Source: Begonia masoniana | Lineage: Eukaryota; Streptophyta; Magnoliopsida; Cucurbitales; Begoniaceae | Reading direction: 5' to 3' | NCBI GenBank assembly: GCA_022432975.1 | Contig: CM039512.1 | Coordinates: 43,127,124 to 43,191,123 of the forward strand | DNA length: 64,000 nt | In this document: piece by piece, positions 42,749-53,404 of the stretch | How the letters are laid out: each line of letters opens with the position of its first letter | How positions within the stretch are numbered: position 1 is the stretch's first letter | The notes under the pieces: generated by a model | What the model was told of the DNA's origin: nothing | Database searches by the model: none | What the model saw: the letters and a program-made list of their open reading frames with translations, nothing else | Position numbers and translations under genes: made by a program

Positions 42749-44294
42749 ATCATCGGATGATGTCTTCAGTAAAAGTCATCGGATGATGTCTTCAGTAAAA
42801 GCCATCGGATGATGTCTTCAGTAAAAGCCATCGGATGATGTCTTCAGTAAAAGTCATCGGATGATGTCTTCAGTAAAAGTCATCGGATGATGTCTTCAGT
42901 AAAAGTCATCGGATGATGTCTTCAGTAGAAGTCATCGGATGATGTCTTCAGTAAAGCCATAGGATGATGTCTTCAGTAAAAGTCATCGGATGATGTCTTC
43001 AGTAAAGCCATCGGATGATGTCTTCAGTAAAGCCATCGGATGATGTCTTCAGTAAAAGTCATCGGATGATGTCTTCAGTAAAAGTCATCGGATGATGTCT
43101 TCAGTAAAAGTCATCGGATGATGTCTTCAGTAAAAGTCATCGGATGATGTCTTCAGTAAAAGTCATCGGATGATGTCTTCAGTAAAGCCATCGGATGATG
43201 TCTTCAGTAAAAGTCATCGGATGATGTCTTCAGTAAAAGTCATCGGATGATGTCTTCAGTAAAAGTCATCGGATGATGTCTTCAGTAAAAGTCATCGGAT
43301 GATGTCTTCAGTAAAAGTCATCGGATGATGTCTTCAGTAAAAGTCATCGGATGATGTCTTCAGTAAAAGTCATCGGATGATGTCTTCAGTAAAAGTCATC
43401 GGATGATGTCTTCAGTAAAAGTCATCGGATGATGTCTTCAGTAAAAGTCATCGGATGATGTCTTCAGTAAAAGTCATCGGATGATGTCTTCAGTAAAAGT
43501 CATCGGATGATGTCTTCAGTAAAAGTCATCGGATGATGTCTTCAGTAAAAGTCATCGGATGATGTCTTCAGTAAAAGTCATCGGATGATGTCTTCAGTAA
43601 AAGTCATCGGATGATGTCTTCAGTAAAAGTCATCGGATGATGTCTTCAGTAAAAGTCATCGGATGATGTCTTCAGTAAAAGTCATCGGATGATGTCTTCA
43701 GTAAAAGTCATCGGATGATGTCTTCAGTAAAAGTCATCGGATGATGTCTTCAGTAAAAGTCATCGGATGATGTCTTCAGTAAAAGTCATCGGATGATGTC
43801 TTCAGTAAAAGTCATCGGATGATGTCTTCAGTAAAAGTCATCGGATGATGTCTTCAGTAAAAGTCATCGGATGATGTCTTCAGTAAAAGTCATCGGATGA
43901 TGTCTTCAGTAAAAGTCATCGGATGATGTCTTCAGTAAAAGTCATCGGATGATGTCTTCAGTAAAAGTCATCGGATGATGTCTTCAGTAAAAGTCATCGG
44001 ATGATGTCTTCAGTAAAAGTCATCGGATGATGTCTTCAGTAAAAGTCATCGGATGATGTCTTCAGTAAAAGTCATCGGATGATGTCTTCAGTAAAAGTCA
44101 TCGGATGATGTCTTCAGTAAAAGTCATCGGATGATGTCTTCAGTAAAAGTCATCGGATGATGTCTTCAGTAAAAGTCATCGGATGATGTCTTCAGTAAAA
44201 GTCATCGGATGATGTCTTCAGTAAAAGTCATCGGATGATGTCTTCAGTAAAAGTCATCGGATGATGTCTTCAGTAAAAGTCATCGGATGATGTT
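42749..44294. repeat. 26-bp minisatellite in the solo LTR, about 59 units
   Basis: Unit GTCATCGGATGATGTCTTCA plus GTAAAA. The left part has scattered 25-bp units lacking one A and a few base changes; from about 43200 to the end the units are nearly perfect. It ends in a degenerate unit followed by related GTGACCGGATGATGTG words. Confidence 0.97.
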
Positions 44295-45000
44295 TAGTGA
44301 TCGGTAGATGTCGGAAGTAGTTTGTCATTTAGTGACCGGATGATGTGCTCTGTTTTGTTTTGTGATTAAAAGACTTTCTTTTGTCGTTTAGTGACCGGAC
44401 GATGTGATCAGTTTTTTCTTTCTCTTTCAACCAACTGCCTTGAATATTTTAATTTTCAATAAAGATTGTTTTTTTTTTTATATGTGATGATTTTTCCGCT
44501 GTAAGTTTTAACGTTTTAAGAGTCAAAATCTTGATCATTGAATGAAATTTTAAATTTTACTCAAAAGACATAGTTCGGTTCAGTATTATAAATAACGAAC
44601 CGGGTTTATATAATTCGGGGTGTTAGTTAAGCGTCAAAATGTAACATAAATAGCTGGTAAAAAATGAAGAAATGAAGAGAGTACGAAAGAAACTCTCCAT
44701 CGTAGAATCGAAGAGCAATACAAAGCCGATGATGAGAATACTTTGTCACAGAGGAGAATACACAATCGTATTAAGATTGTGAAGGTTGAGAAGAGACTAG
44801 ACCCGGACGAAAAGAAAAGTATCTAATTCGGACATCAATGCTTGAGTTATTTTCAATTTTTCTACAGTTGATCTAAATGCTTAGATTGTTCAAAAAATTT
44901 ATAAGAAATATGTGACATTTTTTATTAGAGCCGTTAAAGCCTCTCTCTTGGTGTTTTGAATATTAAAATTTGAATTTTGTCTGCCCGAAAAATTATTATT

Positions 45001-45513
45001 ATTGGACAAAATCTTCTGTGGTTTTCCATAGAATTTCAAATCAATTGGATATGGTAGTGGAGCCTAGACTTATCAAAAAATCATTTTGGTCTTCCTGAGA
45101 TCCAAAGAACTTTTTATGTTAAATGGTAGTCAAGGTTTGACACTGAAAGTTGTTTTACAAAGATTACTCAGACTATTAATTACTATAAAGATCTCAAATC
45201 AAAGACAACGATTCCTACTGAAAATCAGGAATCTATGAATTTTATCAAACAAATGAAAAAGATGGTAAAAAGTAAACATCTTGATTTGAGCTACTAGGAA
45301 CAACAAAAGACATTATTAGAAATGATCAAAGATCAATATTTTGAGAATGAAGCTGACGAAGAAGAAAACAAAAGTAATGAATCTATGAATTCTGGCTCTT
45401 TTTCTGTTTTAGCTGGAGAATCACAAAATCCCGATGATGATTATACTGATATGGATTTATTGAATTCACTTATTCACATTTCAGGCAAAGGAAAAGGCAA
45501 AAAGATTCAATGA
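45001..45513 (+). pseudogene. Pararetrovirus-like ORF, 3' part, with in-frame stops
   Basis: A single frame is readable across three stops (near 45056, 45127 and 45295): ENQESMNFIKQMKKMVKSKH, then the open stretch MIKDQYFENEADEEENKSNE and a G/K-rich end. Its terminal TGA overlaps the next ATG as ATGA. A K/T/R-rich frame at 44684-44830 may be an upstream piece of the same protein. Confidence 0.45.
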
Positions 45514-45866
45514 ATTATCAGCCGCCTTATCAGATTAATGATGAAAATATAGTTATATCAAAACGAAACCGCAGACCAGTTCGCTTAAGAGCATGGCAAG
45601 TTTTACAAAGATTTGTGTCACTGCGATATAATGACCCTTATATTATTGGTCTTATGAATCAATATACTTTTGAAGAAAAGCAGATCTTGGAATATCAAGG
45701 CAGGATTTGGGACCCTTGTTTCAAAGGTCCAATTATAAGAGCTAAGTATTTTGAAAAAATTGAAGAATGCAATAAAAAAGCTAAATCATATAAAGATTTT
45801 AGAGAAGATTATTATCCGTATGATGTTTATAAAGGAGAAGATTCTTTCTCCATGTGGAACCCATAG
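45510..45866 (+). CDS. Downstream pararetrovirus-like ORF (118 codons)
   Basis: Starts at the A of ATGA, overlapping the preceding stop by 4 nt, a layout that permits reinitiation. Contains RRPVRLRAWQVLQRFVSLRY and YDVYKGEDSFSMWNP. It is rich in aromatic and basic residues, like the 10089-10430 frame of relic 1, but I cannot align the two with confidence. It may be truncated at its end. No recognised domain. Confidence 0.45.
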   Translation: MNYQPPYQINDENIVISKRNRRPVRLRAWQVLQRFVSLRYNDPYIIGLMNQYTFEEKQILEYQGRIWDPCFKGPIIRAKYFEKIEECNKKAKSYKDFREDYYPYDVYKGEDSFSMWNP

Positions 45867-45984
45867 CAAACGAAAAATGACAGTAAAGGAAAAGTTAAAG
45901 TGGAAGACAACAACAAAGGAAAAGCAAAAGTGGATAACAACTATGATTCGTCATGCATGACATATATCCACATTATTGGTGTTT

Positions 45985-46020
45985 CATCTTCCTCCCCCTC
46001 TATATAAAGGAGGCTTGTAA
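45985..46020 (+). promoter_or_regulatory. Pararetrovirus-like TATA region, relic 2
   Basis: CCCCCTCTATATAAAGGAGG, followed by a leader sharing AAGTTTTTAGAGTTTGCCTT with relic 1. The TGGTATCAG at 46192-46200 would be the reverse-transcription priming site. Confidence 0.5.
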
Positions 46021-46210
46021 TCAAATTTCTTTAAGTTTTTAGAGTTTGCCTTGTATCTTAAAAACTCTCTCGTTTGCTCTCTCATTCTCTTGTAAGTTTC
46101 TACTTTTCTTCTCTTGTAATTATTGTTGCGTTTTTTATTAAATTAAGTGTGTTTCATCATTTTTCTTGATTTAAATGATCCTCCCCCAATTTGGTATCAG
46201 TGTCACTTGT

Positions 46211-46511
46211 CTGGCTAAATCCTTGTTAATTTATGGTTAAATGAACTTGAGGTTTCATAATTAATCTTTATAAAATAAGTTACTATTTTTAACCAATCGC
46301 CAGTACGATTTCTTTTTCAAACCAATACGATGATTTGATTACCCAACACGATTCTTCTAATTCTTTTTATGTATCTTCATGTTGAGGTTTTGTATGTCGC
46401 AGTGATTTGATAAAACTTTTGTTGAAAAAACCGAAATCGAAACAGAAATTGAAAAACGAGAAAATAGTGAACACCAAGATTTACGTGGAAAACCCTAAAG
46501 TACAATGAGTT
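46211..46511. other. Unassigned sequence with a TTTACGTGGAAAACCC box
   Basis: No gene. ACCAAGATTTACGTGGAAAA near 46475 resembles boxes in the SIRE and Tork LTRs, so part may be an LTR scrap. Confidence 0.4.
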
Positions 46512-46904
46512 TTGCGACTCAAGGATTGCCCAAAGCTAGCCAAAGACCAATCAGGCAGAGATCAGAAAATGGTCATGCCAGGGATTTTTGCTTTTATCGA
46601 GCCTGGTGACGTTGATGATGAGGCCAGGCCTTCCGTTATTTTAGGTACTATTTTAGTTATTGGCGTAGCAGCCATTTGGTTAATAGACACAGTAGCTACA
46701 CATTCTTTTATTTCAACTGCCTATGTAGCTAGGTCGAGTTTAATGCCAGAAATGGCAGATTGTCTATATAGCATAACTGTAAAAATTTTGCACATAGAAT
46801 TTAGTTATCATTGGAGGGATGCTCTAGATAAAGTTGGGAGTATATATACCATTAATAATGATAATATTCAAGAGTTTAGCTTAAGTAAATTGTTGAGAGA
46901 GTAG
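46512..46904 (+). pseudogene. Gypsy protease relic
   Basis: A 130-codon frame with WLIDTVATHSFIST, the Ty3-gypsy aspartic protease motif in which the usual DTGA is now DTVA, so activity is unlikely. LLRE at the end is followed by a stop. Sequence from 46905 to 48087 keeps no clear frame, but its end (GAGGACAAAATTTTAATTA) is the usual junction to the polypurine tract. Confidence 0.75.
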
Positions 46905-48539
46905 GTAATGCATCGATTTCTTCTGTAGAGGGGTGATGGGTCGATACAACATTGTGGATGAGATATCTAAGTGATTACAAGGGAATATTCGTATCGACCA
47001 ATATCAATGAAGAAAATAAGGGGATTTGCTCGAAGTTGGAAAGTTAACAAATCTCGAGACAATAAAGGATGAAGGTTATACAAAAAGGGTAACGCTCGAG
47101 TTACAAAAATTGGCTGATCTCCAGAAGGTGTGTATCGTCTAGGGTAGACTAGTTAGTAATCTTCGAAGAAATCTTTGTGGGATAATAGGAATAAGTACAG
47201 GGGATTGTTGGATTAAGCAAAGGGTTAAGCTTGGGAGTTTGGTTCAGTGTTTAATATCGTGCGATTTGCAAAATTCGTGATTTATCAAATAAGGAGAACG
47301 TAGTGTAGATAGTATGAGAATTTCAATTAAGGGCACAGCGAGTGAGCACGCTAATGTGGCTTGGAATGAGATGTGATGTTTATAGGACCGTACTTATACA
47401 GGAATTAGCATCTTAAAAGAGTAGCGACTTTAGATCCCAATTGGACTCATTGAGACCTTGAAGTATTTTGACAATATAGTTTGCGAAAAATAGGGATTGT
47501 AATTTTAGTTGGAAAATCCACATAGAAATAGTTATTAAACCGGTGAGATGCCCAAGGAAGGGTGCAACATAAGGTGCTATTGATGAAATAGTTATGAGAT
47601 ATCATTACTAGAGAAGATGTAGAAATTTGAGTTAGCATGCATTCCGGTTACGAATAGAGCCAATGAAAGAAGACTTTGAAGTTGGCATTATTAGGAGATT
47701 TAATCCGTGAGTGATTAAGTGAAAGTCGATGCCAGCGCAAGTTTTGAGGTGACAGAATATGCCGTCGGGCTATTTTATTGGAGATCTAGAAATCTGATTG
47801 TGCTCAATGCTTGAGTAAGGACGTGTTCGATCTAATTGAGGGTAGGGAATGCGATTTTAAGGCTAATGTTGGAAAATATGTTTAGGAGTTTTAGTTTAGA
47901 ACCATGAGGCTTGACTGTAAGTATAGATAAAACCAAGGTTTTAAGGGGAGATTCAAATTCAAAAGATGAAGAGAAGAGACTCGAAAAGAATCGAGTGATT
48001 GTAAGTCGAAGTATAAGACTGCAGGACGTAAGACGATAATAACAAGGACTATAAGCTAAGTCAAATTTTGAGGACAAAATTTTAATTAAGGTGGATGGAA
48101 TGTAACACCCGATTTTACGGGATTTAAGAATTTCCTCTATATAGTAGCATTTTTGTAAATATTGTGAATCTAACCCGTTTCGCGAGCGGGAAGTCTTATT
48201 AGAACTCTAGGAGTAAATTAGAGTATCTGGTGGAATAAGAGAATTTTTGGAGACGTAACGCCAATTTTACGAGTTTTAGGCATTTCTCATAATATATGGG
48301 CATTTTAATAAATATAGCAAATGAGATCCGTTTTGTAAACGAAAAGTTTTATTAGAGTCTTAGTAATAAATGAGAATTTTCAGTGAAATAAGAAAATTTG
48401 GAGAAACCGAATCAATAGACGAAACAACAAAATAAATAGAATATAAAGCAAAAGGGGGGGTAAAATGGTAATTGCCAATCTAATTTCTATAAAATGTTAA
48501 ATACCCTTTTCCCCTTTATTAGTTTCTTCATTCGTGAAG

Positions 48540-49790
48540 AAACTTCTCCAGAGAGAAGTTCTCTCCTACGCCGTGACTCACCTTCGCCGTTTCTCCGTCA
48601 ACCAACGACGGTTTCTCCTCTGATCATTAGTTTTCTTCACGTTTTCTTCCCCAATCAACATTCTAGGTAAGCTTCTAGCATTTGGATGGTTTAGTTTCCA
48701 GTTTGGGGCTAGGAAATGGTTGAAGCTTTAGTTAGGGTTTTGTTAAAAACGTGGATTAAGGTTTGAAATCGATAGGTTTACCGTAATTACGCCTCTAATG
48801 GATGTGTTTATGGTTATTGGACATAGTTAGTCAATTTATTGATGAGTGTTAAGGTTTTGGTTGCTAGAGGTTTTTGGGAAAACTCCATTAATAGAGGTCT
48901 AAGAATTCACGAGCAAGAATTGCTCGATGAAATACCTGAATGAATTTAAATAGAGTTTTAGGAAATCTTCTTTAGTTAGGAGTTTCGCTAGTTTTCAAAG
49001 TTTGATTTCCTAGGCCCAGTTTCAATAAAGATTACTGTGAATTGGCTTAGGTGAACAAAGCTCGTGGACGGAGCTCGGTGCGCTAAGGACACGAGGTAAG
49101 TTTTCGTGACTTGCTTGGCCAATTCGGCCTACACCATAAGAAAGTTGTTTATGAAGGATTGTGATGATTTTGATTTGGTATATAGGATAGGTAGTTAGGG
49201 TTAGTTGTTTATAGATTGTGTTTGTGTGTCGTTTTGATGGTACTCACGTTATTTAGGTTTACGTTATGGATTATAAATTGTACATGCATCACGTTATTTC
49301 AAAATAGCATGAAAACTAGTTTTCCACACGTGTATTATGAAAAGAAAATAAATGCATATAATCCCAGTCACATCGGGGTGGGGTTCAGACATGGCTCTCC
49401 TACAGGTGAAGCATGTTTTCCCCCCGTTAGATAGAAAAGGCTGTCTGATCACGAGACGTGCCCTTTTCATCTGGTGAATGAACCCCCGGTGACACCTTCT
49501 GTCATGTAACTAAAGAATGAAAATGAATATACGTAATCCCGGTAACGTCTGGGTGGGGTTCAGACATGGCTGTCCTATAGGTGAAGCATGTTTTCCTCCA
49601 GTTAGATGGAAATGGTTGTCTGATCACGAGACGTGCCTTCTTCATCTGGTGAATGAACCGTCGGTGACACTTCTGTTATGTAACGAAATGAATAAAATTG
49701 AACTGCATATGCACAACATGCATTTTCATTTACGAAGCGTACTGAGCCTTTAGCTCATAAATTTTTTCTATGGTGTAGGTGATATCGAAC
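48540..49790 (+). promoter_or_regulatory. Putative spliced leader in the 48101 LTR
   Basis: A CT-rich block (with TCTCCTCTGATCATTAG) ends TCTAG|GTAAGC at 48667, acceptor-like GGCTTAG at 49050, a 45-nt segment starting GTGAACAAAGC, donor CGAG|GTAAGT at 49096, acceptor-like GGTGTAG at 49778. Implied introns are 384 and 683 bp; the second is enlarged by a 173-bp tandem duplication (49355-49527 and 49528-49700). Confidence 0.5.
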
Positions 49791-50348
49791 TAGGTGAGGA
49801 TGTATCTCCTCCACCTGATGAACGCACGTGTTGATGGAGTATGCTCGTGGGAGTGCGCTGGCGCAGTCGATGCTATTTTGACCCGTGGGGGAAAGTTGTA
49901 TAGGTATTTTGGGTGCGTTAGAGTTAGATGACATTAGAAGAGTATAGATTACTCATTTTAGGGGGCTTGGCAATTGGATTGATGATTGATAGTATTTTGT
50001 TGTGTTTTGATATTTTTTAAACAAGGGGAAACGTTTAGTTTTTAAACTGATCCACGTAATTCATTTTCACGAAATTTTACAACATTTTCTAATACGTTTC
50101 GGGTAGTTTTCGTTGATTGATGAAATTGAGGAGTGCATGAGGGTAGAATAGTTGTTGGGTTTTATTGAATGAAATGAAAAGAGAATTGTGATGTGTGTGT
50201 GTGTGTGTGTGTACGAGTGAAGGAAGGAGGAAGGAAGAAGGAGGTGGGGCAACTCTCTGGAATTCAATTTCCAGAGAGTTAGCCGATCGATCGCCAGAAA
50301 AGGAGCGATCGATCGGCTGATGTTGTGGATGATTCAGCCTAAGTAAAG

Positions 50349-50712
50349 TTAAGTGTACTGATGGGGGCTACTTCAACCGATTTTAAGTGTGAATCGGTCG
50401 GGGTTGTCGACCCCAGCATATTAGAGTCATTTTGAGGAAATTTAGCCAAGTGTCATCGACCGATCTAGTTAAGTGTACTGATGGGGGCTACTTCAACCGA
50501 TTTTAAGTGTGAATCGGTCGGGGTTGTCGACCCTAGCATATTAGAGTCATTTTGAGGAAATTTAGCCAAGTGTCATCGACCGATCTCATTACAGAGGCCA
50601 CGTCGACCGATTTTGGCCATTGTTGACATCGACCGATTTTGGTCAGTGTTGACATCGACGGATTTTGGTCAGTGTTGACATCGACCGATTTTTGCCAGTG
50701 TTGATATCGACT
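50349..50712. repeat. 120-bp tandem duplication followed by a 26-bp array
   Basis: 50349-50468 and 50469-50588 are near-perfect direct copies. Then four to five 26-bp units of CATCGACCGATTTTGGTCAG plus TGTTGA follow (about 50593-50712), decaying to the right. This is the position held by minisatellites in the other two Tekay-like LTRs. Confidence 0.88.
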
Positions 50713-51049
50713 GATTGGAAGGAAATGAATTCCAGTAAGTTTAGGACATCGACCAAAACCCGAAAGGAAAGGCAGTTCATCGACCGATTCTCTTCTGTAG
50801 TTGGGCTGAGACAGCGGCACGTCATGGTTGCGTCAACCGAAGGTTACGTCGACCGAACCCCTGTTTGTTGTTTAGCCTTTATTTTAATTAAGTAAAATTT
50901 TAATACGAGGGTTCTACACATGGGATGTCTTCTGCTGAATGAAGTTTATCGTCTTTAAAATGAACACGACTAAGAGACTGAAGTAAAAGTTTAAATTTTT
51001 ACGAGATTTTTAGGAATAGTTAAAAGGTGAATTTAGGGGACGTTACAAC

Positions 51050-52480
51050 CATAAAGCCCCTCAAGGCGAAATCAGTAGCTAATACCAACCAAACTCAAAC
51101 AGTGTTTGAACTTAGGTGTGTGCAAAGTCTTGGTCATCATATCAGCTGGATTATCATGAGTACTAATTTTGCTCACTGGGAAATCACCACGAGCATCACA
51201 TCGCGAACAAAATGATAACGCACATCAATGTATTTAGTCCTCTCGTGAAACATCTGATCCTTCGTTAGAAAAATAGCACTCTGACTATCACAAAAGACTG
51301 TAGTAATCTGTAAGTCTTCACTGAGTTCACCAAATAGTCCCTTCAACGAAATTGCTTCCTTGCAGGCTTCTGTAATTGCCATGTACTCAGCCTCGGTAGT
51401 CGACAATGCAACTGTATCTTGCAACGTAGCCTTCCAACTAATAGCACAACCACTAACACTGAAGATGTACCCAGTAAGAGATCTTCCCTTATCAAGATCT
51501 CCGGCGAAGTCAGAATCAACATAGTCAACAACTCCATCTCTAGTCCTTCCAAACTGTAAGCAAACATCAATAGAACCACGCAAGTATCTGAGAATCCATT
51601 GAACTGCTTTCCAATGTTCTTTACCAAGGTTTGCCATATATCTGCTAATAGCACTAACAGCATATGCTAAATCAGGACGTGAACAAACCATGGCATACAT
51701 AAGAGAACAACCCGCACTAGAGTATGGAACTCGTGACATGTAATCAACATCGATATGTGACTGTGGTGATAAAGCAGATGAAAGTTTAAAATGAGCAGCT
51801 AATGGAGTACTAACCGGCTTGGCACTTTGCATATTAAATCTGTTGAGAACTTTCTCAATGTACCATTTCTGACTTAGATATAATTTACTTGCCGATCGAT
51901 CTCTAAGGATCTCCATCCCAAGTATCTTCTTTGCTGTACATAAATCTTTCATCACAAACTCGCTACTCAGCTGTGCTTTTACCTTTTTGATCTCTCTCTG
52001 ATTCTTGGCTACAATCAACATATCGTCGACGTACAAGAGAAGATAAATGAATGACCCATCACCACTCACTCTGAAGTAGACACAACTATCATAACTGCAC
52101 CTCTTGAAATCATGAGTGGTCATAAATGCATCAAATCTCTTATACCACTGTCTCGGTGACTGTTTCAAACCGTAAAAGGACTTTTTCAGCTGACAAACGT
52201 AGTCCTCTTTTCCTAAGACTACAAAACCCTCTGGTTGCTGCATGTAGATGTCTTCATCGAGTTCTCCATGCAAAAATGTGGTCTTCACATCTAACTGCTT
52301 AAGCTCAAGATCGTGCAATGCCACGATACCAACTAAAGCCCGGATAGAACTGTGCTTCACAGCTGGAGAAAATACATCAGAAAAATCAACACCTGGAGTT
52401 TGGCTATAGCCTTTAGCAACAAGCCTGGCCTTATACATTGCTTCTTCAACTCCCAGCGTACCTTCCTTTCTCTTGTACAC
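51050..52480 (-). pseudogene. RT and RNase H of Tork-like relic
   Basis: [38 protein letters not shown], catalytic LLLYVDDMLIV, RNase H with VDSDFAGDLDKGRS, STTEAEYMA and FCDSQSAI. It ends in [10 protein letters not shown] by frameshift; the true C-terminal tail ([15 protein letters not shown]) continues in another frame down to about 51080. Confidence 0.9.
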
Positions 52481-52528
52481 CTACTTGCAGCAAACAATTT
52501 TCTTGTCCTCTGGTAGCTTCACTAGGTT

Positions 52529-53398
52529 TCACGTACCATTCTTGTGAAGCGATTCCATTTCTTCCTGCATAGCAATCATCCACTTACCAGAGTTATCGCA
52601 ACTAACTACCTCTGAATACGTCACAGGTTCTTCTTCAGAATCAATTTCTTCAGCCACATTTAAAGCATAAGCAAATAAATCAGCCTCTACATATCTCTGA
52701 GGATGTCTAGTATCTCTCCGAGGCTTATCTTTCGCAATTGAATATTGTGGAGGTGCTTGTGAGGAGCTAGCACCATCCACCAAATCTGAGATAGGTTCTG
52801 GAGTAAGCTCTAGTGTAGATCTCGACCCAATCTCAATCTCCACCTGTGTTCTTGTCTTTTGCTTATCTCTCTTAGAAATAATTCTAGACGGAGACTCCTG
52901 AAACATACTAGATTCATCAAAAACAACATCTCTGCTGATGATGACTTTTTCGCTTTCTGGACACCAAAGTTTGTATCCCTCCACTCCTTGTTTAAAACCT
53001 ATAAATACACAATTCACCGAACGAGGCTCCAACTTCCCATTATCAACATGAGCATACGCAGGACATCCAAAAATTTTCAAATCAGAATAAATAGCAGGAG
53101 TGTCAGACCATACCTCTTGTGGAGTTTTCTTGTCAATAGCAGTCGACGGAGAGCGATTAATGAAATAACAAGCATACGCAGCAGTTTTGGCCCAAAAAAA
53201 TTTTGGTAACCTAGCATTAAGGAGCATACAACACACCTTCTCCATCAAGATCCTATTCATCCTTTCTGCCACACCATTCTGTTGAGGATTTTGCAGAACT
53301 GTATAATGTCTCACAATACCTTCAGTTCTGCATAAGGCATTAAACTCATCAGAACAAAAATCCAAACCATTATCAGTTCGGAGACGCTTCGCTTGTCT
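52529..53398 (-). pseudogene. Integrase second half of Tork-like relic
   Basis: Frame with RTEGIVRHYTVLQNPQQNGV, then AERMNRI (catalytic E) and FWAKTAAYACYFINRSPS, then the C-terminal FGCPAYAHV and ISRDVVFDE blocks and a polar linker. A stop near 53404 separates it from the first half of integrase, and another break near 52500 separates it from RT. Confidence 0.87.
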
Positions 53399-53404
53399 CC
53401 CTGT

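Larger units (their letters stand above)
41279..44625 (+). mobile_element. Solo LTR of a Tekay-like chromovirus, about 3.3 kb
   Basis: Begins TGTAACACTCGATT (compare TGTAACACCCG in the other LTRs) and ends near CGGGGTGTTAG, with no primer site after it and no polypurine tract before it. The internal plan (CT-rich leader, two intron-like segments, minisatellite) matches the LTRs at 24447 and 48101. The left flank is AATAC, but no clear right duplication was found, so the right edge is approximate. Confidence 0.65.
44640..46203 (+). mobile_element. Endogenous pararetrovirus-like relic 2
   Basis: Plus-strand coding relics (44684-44830, 45001-45513, 45510-45866) are followed by a TATATAAAGG promoter, a leader matching that of relic 1 and a TGGTATCAG primer-site-like sequence. 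No LTR flanks it. The coding stretch holds FYVKW and SRFDT around an in-frame stop, a pattern recalling caulimovirid polyproteins. RT is not present, so assignment to Caulimoviridae is an inference. Stops and truncation make it a dead relic. Confidence 0.5.
46512..51047 (+). mobile_element. Tekay-like chromovirus relic with complete 3' LTR
   Basis: A protease relic, 1.2 kb of decayed pol, a polypurine tract (TAAGGTGGATGGAA, up to 48100) and a 2.95-kb 3' LTR starting TGTAACACCCGATT and ending GACGTTACA. The 5' LTR and gag are absent. The right end abuts the 3' end of a Copia element, so one is probably nested in or joined to the other. Confidence 0.75.
48101..51047 (+). repeat. 3' LTR of Tekay-like relic (2.95 kb)
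   Basis: TGTAACACCCGATT to GACGTTACA. The first about 145 bp occur twice in diverged tandem (GTAACGCCAATTTTACGAG at about 48261). TTTCGCGAGCGGGAAG at 48178 is shared with the LTR at 9144/24447. It then has the two-intron-like leader, a 173-bp tandem duplication and a short 26-bp array. Confidence 0.8.

Noticed and set aside
42749..44294. Regular direct repeats that could suggest a CRISPR array
   Set aside because: Units are contiguous with no unique spacers, the context is a plant LTR, and period 26 is continuous: a minisatellite.
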